This document shows, in pieces, positions 5,463-5,600 of a stretch of DNA of 5,600 nucleotides. The position numbers and the translations under genes are program-made. This DNA comes from Candidatus Methanosuratincola petrocarbonis (ex Vanwonterghem et al. 2016) (lineage in GTDB: Archaea > Thermoproteota > Methanomethylicia > Methanomethylicales > Methanomethylicaceae). Position 1 is the stretch's first letter; the number at the start of each line of letters is the position of its first letter. The notes beneath the pieces were generated by a model. It ran no database searches. It was not told where the DNA came from and was given only the letters and a program-made list of their open reading frames with translations. The stretch covers positions 18,114-23,713 of the forward strand of contig MAGV01000078.1 of the NCBI GenBank assembly GCA_001717015.1. The letters are read 5' to 3'.

Positions 5463-5600
5463 TCACCAGGGGTACTTTTTCAGACCTAACCGATAGGCGA
5501 CGTAATTGGTCAGCAGGTGGATCGGCGGAGTGACCACCACGATGAATACAACTTGATCGAGTGAGACCTGGTAGACAGGGTAGAGGAAGAGCAGGGCCCG
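5463..5600 (-). CDS. carS: C-terminal end of a membrane protein, probable CDP-archaeol synthase (CarS)
   Basis: Seen: 45 codons and a TGA (5465-5463) on the minus strand; the rest lies beyond the right edge. The fragment has a hydrophobic start (RALLFLYPVYQVSLDQ), then a hydrophobic helix VVFIVVVTPPIHLLTNYVAY and the tail RLGLKKYPW. Known: CDP-archaeol synthases (DUF46/CarS, PF01864) are polytopic enzymes that transfer CMP from CTP to digeranylgeranylglyceryl phosphate in archaeal lipid synthesis. From memory they end in a helix with a conserved His and Asn followed by an AYRLGLK..PW-like tail. Inference: the match of this ending is good, but 45 residues lacking the catalytic loops cannot prove it. 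The gene converges on the three-helix protein gene with a six-base gap. Confidence 0.65.
   Translation of the reverse strand, partial: RALLFLYPVYQVSLDQVVFIVVVTPPIHLLTNYVAYRLGLKKYPW

Overview
The window is from an archaeon. Pantoate kinase and phosphopantothenate synthetase form the archaeal route to coenzyme A, and both are clearly present. The gene entering from the right edge looks like the C-terminus of a CDP-archaeol synthase. Arginine is often AGG/AGA and isoleucine often ATA; GTG and TTG starts are common; and the main operon has a TATA box placed for leaderless transcription. The moderately GC-rich sequence would suit a TACK-type or other thermophilic lineage, but I cannot name the taxon.

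Layout, left to right. Bases 1 to 1317 hold a minus-strand radical SAM/SPASM enzyme that runs off the left edge, so its last residues are missing. Bases 1318 to 1487 are intergenic and carry a TATA-like element and a hairpin directly abutting the ribosome binding site of the radical SAM gene. From 4954 down to 1488 is a tight minus-strand operon in transcription order: coaBC, pantoate kinase, phosphopantothenate synthetase, and a small polytopic membrane protein resembling an ECF-transporter substrate-binding (S) subunit. The junctions are a 4-base overlap, a 16-base overlap and a 1-base gap, each with a Shine-Dalgarno sequence inside the preceding gene. Bases 4955 to 5105 are an AT-rich divergent promoter region with a 25-bp inverted repeat just upstream of the coaBC TATA box. 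A plus-strand gene at 5106 to 5456 encodes a three-helix membrane protein of unknown function. At 5463 to 5600 the end of a minus-strand gene converges on it, six bases away.

The three enzymes take pantoate to 4'-phosphopantetheine: pantoate kinase makes 4-phosphopantoate, phosphopantothenate synthetase joins it to beta-alanine, and CoaBC adds cysteine and decarboxylates. The membrane protein at the operon's end may import a precursor of this pathway; that is an inference from position and fold-like features only. I found no RNA genes, CRISPR arrays, mobile elements or integration sites, and no convincing wholly new system. The points most worth a second look are the inverted repeat, the membrane protein tied to CoA synthesis, the leader hairpin of the radical SAM gene and the unassigned three-helix protein.
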